A DNA stretch of 10,073 bases, from contig JANQKH010000461.1 in the NCBI GenBank assembly GCA_028281215.1, positions 1 through 10,073 on the forward strand, written 5' to 3'. How positions within the stretch are numbered: the stretch's first letter is position 1; every line of letters begins with the position of its first letter. The translations under genes were made by a program, and so were the position numbers. The DNA comes from Phycisphaeraceae bacterium (GTDB lineage: Bacteria; Planctomycetota; Phycisphaerae; Phycisphaerales; Phycisphaeraceae). This document shows, in pieces, positions 6,369 through 10,073 of the stretch. The notes beneath the pieces were generated by a model. The model saw nothing but the letters and a program-made list of their open reading frames with translations, was not told the origin of the DNA and did not search any database.

Positions 6369-7951
6369 TGGAGTGTGTTGTGCCCGCAACTGAAAAACAG
6401 AAAATCCAACCGGTTCGCTCGTTGGCGGAAAAACTCGGCGACCTTCGTCGTGACAAACGCATTGTGCACTGCCACGGCGTGTTTGATCTGCTGCACATCG
6501 GCCACATTCGCCACCTTGAGCAAGCGCGCAAGTTCGGCGACCTGCTCGTCGTCACCGTCACGCCAGACAAGTTCGTGAACAAGGGTCCGGGTCGGCCGGC
6601 GTTCGATGAAAACCTTCGCGCCGAAGCGCTAGCGGCGCTTGATTGCGTTGACTACGTCGCCATCAACGAATGGCCCAAAGCTATCGAAACCATTCAAACC
6701 ATCAAACCGAACGTCTTCGTCAAAGGTTCGGAATACCGCCAGGCCGAAAAGGACCACACCAACGGCATCAACGAGGAGTCGAATGCCGCCCGCGCCGTCG
6801 GTGCCGAGGTGATGTTCACCGACGACATCGTGTTCAGTTCCTCCACGTTGATCAACAAACACCTTTCGGCACTGTCGGAGTCAACGCGGCAATACTTGCA
6901 GCAGTTCACGCGGGAACACGGTGCTGAAAAGGTGGTGGACTATCTGCTCGGCGCCAGAGAATTGAATGTGCTTGTAATCGGTGACGCGATTATTGATGAA
7001 TACCAGTATTGCCAGGCGATTGGCAAGTCATCGAAGGAGCCCATCCTCGCGGTCAAACGGCTGTCGACTGAAACGTTCGCCGGCGGCATCCTCGCGGCGG
7101 CGAACCACGTCGCAGGATTCAGCGAAAACGTATCGCTTACCACCGTGCTTGGTCGCGCCGACGAAGCCCCCGCACACACATCGTCCAACGGTCGGCTACG
7201 CGGCGACCGCGAAACATTCGTGCAGGACGCCTTACTGCCGGGTATCGATGCGGGGTTCTTTGTCCGCGAAGAAGGCCCGACCATCACCAAGCGTCGATTC
7301 ATCGATCACTATTTCTTTCAGAAACTGTTCGAGGTGTACGAGATAGACGACACACCGTTCGCCGGCCTGGAACATGACCGCTGTTGCGATTGGCTTGAAA
7401 ACAACCTGTCGAACTTCGACCTTGCGGTCGTGCTCGATTTCGGACACGGCAGTGTGACCGATCGCATGATCAACCTGCTTTGTGAAAAGGCGAAGTTCCT
7501 TGCGGTCAATGCGCAGTCCAACGCCGGCAACATCGGTTATCACACGGTCTCGAAGTATGCGCGGGCGGACTTGGTTTGTATCGCGGAAAACGAAATGCGA
7601 TTAGAAGCGCGGGACCGGTACGGTTCATTGGAGCCGATGGTCAGCGAATTGTCGCATCGGCTGGCTTGTCAACGCGTCGTGGTGACGCGCGGGGCGCAGG
7701 GGAGTTTGTGTTTTGACCGCGATGAAGGCTTCTGCCGGGTGCCGGCGCTGGCGGTGGACGTCAAAGACCGCATGGGGGCAGGCGACACATTTATGGCGGT
7801 CGCGTCACTTTGCGCGGTGCAGGGCGCGCCGATGGAAATCGTCGGCTTCGCCGGCAACGCCGCCGGCGCCCAGGCCGTCGCCACCGTCGGTCATCGCCGC
7901 TTCCTCGAACGCGTGCCGCTGATCCGACAGATTGAATGTCTGTTGAAGTGA
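6368..7951 (+). CDS. Bifunctional sugar nucleotidyltransferase / PfkB-family sugar kinase (HldE-like, reversed domain order)
   Basis: This 527-residue enzyme joins two activities seen in HldE (RfaE), which phosphorylates heptose 7-phosphate and then forms ADP-heptose. Residues about 31-165 are the cytidylyltransferase-like domain: HCHGVFDLLHIGHIRHL with HIGH at 43-46, the strand VFVKGSEY at 116-123, and FSSSTLI at 156-162. Residues about 198-520 are a PfkB ribokinase-like domain: VLVIGDAIIDEY at 201-212, AGG at 238-240, PTITKRRF at 304-311, LDFGHG at 356-361, and MGAGDTF at 469-475 with catalytic Asp473. E. coli HldE has the kinase first, so the order here is reversed. The NAQSNAGN segment at 381-388 replaces the usual VDPKG-type strand, suggesting a separate subfamily and perhaps another sugar. 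The start is ATG at 6368, overlapping the preceding TGA, so translational coupling is likely; GTG at codon 5 is an alternative. Activities are well supported, but the heptose substrate is not. Confidence 0.87.
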   Translation: MECVVPATEKQKIQPVRSLAEKLGDLRRDKRIVHCHGVFDLLHIGHIRHLEQARKFGDLLVVTVTPDKFVNKGPGRPAFDENLRAEALAALDCVDYVAINEWPKAIETIQTIKPNVFVKGSEYRQAEKDHTNGINEESNAARAVGAEVMFTDDIVFSSSTLINKHLSALSESTRQYLQQFTREHGAEKVVDYLLGARELNVLVIGDAIIDEYQYCQAIGKSSKEPILAVKRLSTETFAGGILAAANHVAGFSENVSLTTVLGRADEAPAHTSSNGRLRGDRETFVQDALLPGIDAGFFVREEGPTITKRRFIDHYFFQKLFEVYEIDDTPFAGLEHDRCCDWLENNLSNFDLAVVLDFGHGSVTDRMINLLCEKAKFLAVNAQSNAGNIGYHTVSKYARADLVCIAENEMRLEARDRYGSLEPMVSELSHRLACQRVVVTRGAQGSLCFDRDEGFCRVPALAVDVKDRMGAGDTFMAVASLCAVQGAPMEIVGFAGNAAGAQAVATVGHRRFLERVPLIRQIECLLK

Positions 7952-7994
7952 CTAACGTTCTTGAAAACATGATTCCAATCGATGAAAGCAAACC

Positions 7995-9038
7995 ATGAAG
8001 AACAATACCACGCCACAAACCATCCTCGTTACCGGCGGCGCCGGCTATGTCGGCGCGGCGCTCGTGCCCAAGCTTTTGAACGCCGGGCACACCGTACGTG
8101 TGATTGACTGGTACATCTTCGGCCGCGACGTGCTCGCCGCTGACGCTGACAATCCCAATCTCCAGCAATTCCAAGGCGATATCCGCGATCAGTCATTGCT
8201 TCGCGAAGCCTTGCAAGATTGCGATGCCGTGATTCACCTGGCCTGCATCTCAAACGATCCGAGTTTCGAGTTGGATCCCGCGCTCGGCCGATCGGTCAAC
8301 TTCGACGCCTTCCAGCCACTGGTCGACGCTTCGATCGAAGCCGGCGTGCAACGGTTCATCTATGCGTCCTCCTCCAGCGTGTACGGTGTCAGCGAACAAC
8401 CCAACGTTGATGAATCGCACGAGCTCAATCCGCTCACCGATTACAGCAAATTCAAAGCGATGTGTGAACCGATTCTGCTCGAAAAGCAATCGCCGAACTT
8501 CACGCCCGTGGTTATCCGTCCCGCCACGGTGTGTGGATACTCGACGCGGCAACGCCTTGACCTGACGGTGAACATTCTGACCAACCACGCGATTCACAAC
8601 GGCATCATCAAAGTGTTCGGCGGCACGCAGAAACGCCCCAATATTCACATCGCGGACATCACCGATCTCTACGTGCAGTTACTCGACGAGTCACCGCAGC
8701 GCATCGCCGGCGGTGTTTACAACGCCGGTTACCAGAACCACACTGTCCGCCAGATCGCCGATATCGTGCGCGACGTCGTTACCGGGATGCACGCCGGACC
8801 AAGCGGCAAGCCGATCGAAATCGTGACCACACCGACCGACGACCTGCGTTCGTATCACATCAGTTCAGGAAAAATTCGTGAAGAGTTGGGCTTCCAGCCA
8901 AAGCGAACGATTGAAGACGCGGTTCGCGATCTGGTCACCGCATTTCAGGCCGGCAAATTACCCGATGCGATGGATGATCCGCGGTACTTCAATATCAAGA
9001 CGATGCAACAACGCAACCCTATCGCGCCTGCGGCGTGA
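7995..9038 (+). CDS. NAD-dependent sugar epimerase/dehydratase (extended SDR)
   Basis: This 347-residue cytoplasmic enzyme of the extended short-chain dehydrogenase family would epimerise, dehydrate or reduce a nucleotide sugar. The NAD(P)-binding glycine motif TGGAGYVG is at 13-20, the adenine-side residues are GDIRD at 61-65 and HLACISNDP at 81-89, the catalytic serine region is YASSSSVYG at 123-131, and the active-site pair is Tyr150/Lys154 in YSKFK. Residues 175-185 (RPATVCGYSTR) begin the substrate-binding part. Length is normal for the family. The ATG at 7995 follows the kinase stop by 43 bases with only a weak GAAAG as Shine-Dalgarno. Co-directional position after the glycosyltransferase and sugar-activating genes fits nucleotide-sugar production. 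LACISNDPSFELDP is not the usual HLAA phrase of GalE and suggests a distinct subfamily, so a GalE or RmlB name is not justified. Confidence 0.9.
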   Translation: MKNNTTPQTILVTGGAGYVGAALVPKLLNAGHTVRVIDWYIFGRDVLAADADNPNLQQFQGDIRDQSLLREALQDCDAVIHLACISNDPSFELDPALGRSVNFDAFQPLVDASIEAGVQRFIYASSSSVYGVSEQPNVDESHELNPLTDYSKFKAMCEPILLEKQSPNFTPVVIRPATVCGYSTRQRLDLTVNILTNHAIHNGIIKVFGGTQKRPNIHIADITDLYVQLLDESPQRIAGGVYNAGYQNHTVRQIADIVRDVVTGMHAGPSGKPIEIVTTPTDDLRSYHISSGKIREELGFQPKRTIEDAVRDLVTAFQAGKLPDAMDDPRYFNIKTMQQRNPIAPAA

Positions 9039-9067
9039 GCGGCACAACAGAATTTGTCGAGGTAATA

Positions 9068-9103
9068 ATTCCGTCATTCCTACCTCCGCGGGAGTGATGG
9101 AAT
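9068..9103. terminator. Hairpin between convergent genes, possible bidirectional terminator or palindromic repeat
   Basis: Arms at 9068-9080 (ATTCCGTCATTCC) and 9091-9103 (GGAGTGATGGAAT) pair over all 13 positions, with two G-T wobbles, around a 10-base loop. It begins 29 bases after the epimerase stop and lies five bases beyond the dxs stop on the other strand. On the minus strand AATTATTACC partly follows the stem as a weak U-rich tail; on the plus strand no T-run follows. A terminator role is therefore likelier for dxs. The CGTCATTCC phrase also resembles dispersed palindromic repeats of many genomes. Confidence 0.6.
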
Positions 9104-9108
9104 GGTCG

Positions 9109-10073
9109 CTACCCCGACACCTTCGCATCACTCGCGTCGTTCACATTTACACGAATGTCCGGCAGTGGTTCGCCGTTTTCGTCGGTGCGGTCGGTAAGAA
9201 TCGAGCGCACATTGCGGGCGATGCTAGCCGCGTCCAGGCCGGAGTCAGTGAGTTGGTTGGCTCTGCTGTCTTGGCCGAACCACGCCTCAGGCATGCCCAT
9301 GCGGTGAATCAGATCGGTCGGCAGGCCGCGATCGTGGCACGCCTGCAACACGTTCGCGCCGAAGCCGCCGGTCAGAGCGTGGTCCTCGATCGTCACAATC
9401 GGAACCTGCTTGCCGATCATTTCGGCGACCAGTTCGACATCGACCGGTTTCGCGAATCGCGCGTCATACAGCGCGACGTCATAACCCTGCTGATGCAGTT
9501 CTTCCATCGCTTTGAGGGCTTCGTACACCATGGTGCCGTAGGCGAGGATCGCCAGGTCCGGCTTGCGTTTCTCTGACGCTTTGACCAGCACGGCCTTGCC
9601 TAACTCGAAGGGCGCGGGCTCGGCTTGCAATGGCTCGGCCGGCACGTTGTCACGCGGGTATCGAATGAACGAAGCACCGGCGTCGTACGTGCGCATGAAT
9701 TCCAAGCCGGCACGCAGGTTGGGTTCGTCCGAAGCGGCGAGTTGCACCACACCCGGCAGGGGGCTGAGCATGGCGATATCCATGAAGCCGTGGTGCACGG
9801 CGCCATCGCCGCCCACGAAGCCGGCGCGGTCCATGCACACGCGAACGGGTAAGCCTTGCAGGGCGACTTCCTGGAATACCTGATCGAGCGCGCGTTGCGC
9901 GAACGTTGAGTAAACCGCGAAGAACGGTTTCGCGCCGGTTTTCGCCATTCCCGCGCACATGTCCATCGCGTGCGATTCGCAGATGCCGGTGTCGAGCGTG
10001 CGATCAGGGAAGTGCGACATCACTTTGGTCAGGCCGGTGCCGTCGGGCATCGCGGCGGTGACGGAGAACACCT
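9109..10073 (-). CDS. dxs: 1-deoxy-D-xylulose-5-phosphate synthase, C-terminal half (truncated by window edge)
   Basis: DXS condenses pyruvate and glyceraldehyde 3-phosphate on thiamine diphosphate in the first step of the MEP isoprenoid pathway. About 320 residues are present, against about 620 in the full enzyme. The reading frame enters from the right edge; the apparent GTG at 10071 is internal, because FSVTAAMPDGTGL is mid-protein. The pyrimidine-binding domain carries the conserved Glu in DTGICESHAMD, STFAQRALDQV, DRAGFVGGDGAVHHG and the phosphate-binding arginine in FIRYPRDN. The transketolase C-terminal domain follows (LAILAYGTM, ALYDARFAKPVD, TIEDHALTGGFGANV, MGMPEAWFGQ). The family phrase is normally GIAEQHAV, so CESHAMD is a variant, although the Glu and His are kept. 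After the last family helix (ASIARNVRSIL) a polar tail of about 28 residues ends in TAG at 9111-9109. The gene converges on the epimerase gene. Confidence 0.95.
   Translation of the reverse strand, partial: VFSVTAAMPDGTGLTKVMSHFPDRTLDTGICESHAMDMCAGMAKTGAKPFFAVYSTFAQRALDQVFQEVALQGLPVRVCMDRAGFVGGDGAVHHGFMDIAMLSPLPGVVQLAASDEPNLRAGLEFMRTYDAGASFIRYPRDNVPAEPLQAEPAPFELGKAVLVKASEKRKPDLAILAYGTMVYEALKAMEELHQQGYDVALYDARFAKPVDVELVAEMIGKQVPIVTIEDHALTGGFGANVLQACHDRGLPTDLIHRMGMPEAWFGQDSRANQLTDSGLDAASIARNVRSILTDRTDENGEPLPDIRVNVNDASDAKVSG

Noticed and set aside
6368..7951. Naming this gene hldE
   Set aside because: The domain order is reversed and the kinase segments diverge, so heptose as substrate is not supported.
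7995..9038. Naming the SDR galE or rmlB
   Set aside because: Only general extended-SDR motifs are visible; the substrate-specific positions cannot be assigned by eye.
1..10073. CRISPR array, tRNA, rRNA, insertion sequence or phage genes
   Set aside because: No spaced repeats, cloverleaf-like sequence, transposase or terminal inverted repeats were seen on either strand.

Overview
The window reads as a bacterial chromosome segment of fairly high GC (by eye near 60%), densely coded on both strands, with no mobile element, RNA gene or CRISPR array that I can see. The protein style suggests Planctomycetota, perhaps Phycisphaerae: a nucleotidyltransferase-kinase fusion in the reverse of HldE order, a divergent RsmB motif I, and a PAS-GAF-receiver protein without a kinase domain. 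This placement is an inference from sequence flavour and not from any marker gene.

Layout. Left part, minus strand, read right to left: a multidomain signalling protein (3672-1912), then an RsmB-type 16S rRNA cytosine-5 methyltransferase (1870-506), then the N-terminal third of a sugar-type ABC transporter ATPase that runs off the left edge (446-1). Gaps are 41 and 59 bases, so co-transcription is possible. Middle: a 299-base divergent intergenic region (3673-3971) carrying a good sigma70-like promoter for the signalling gene. Right part, plus strand: a three-gene glycan set, namely a large GT-B glycosyltransferase with a Maf-like N-terminal half (3972-6368), a bifunctional sugar nucleotidyltransferase/PfkB kinase (6368-7951, stop and start overlapping as TGATG), and an extended-SDR sugar epimerase/dehydratase (7995-9038). 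Right edge, minus strand: the C-terminal half of DXS (10073-9109), convergent with the epimerase. A 13-bp-stem hairpin sits between them.

How the genes fit together. The plus-strand trio looks like a small surface-glycan or protein-glycosylation module: the fusion enzyme would phosphorylate and nucleotide-activate a sugar, the SDR would modify a nucleotide sugar, and the glycosyltransferase would transfer a sugar to an acceptor. The identity of the sugar and acceptor cannot be read from the sequence. The signalling protein is the most unusual single gene: it keeps a complete C-terminal receiver but has a histidine-kinase-like dimerisation helix in which the phospho-accepting His is Gln, and no ATPase domain. 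No clearly new multi-gene system is evident.
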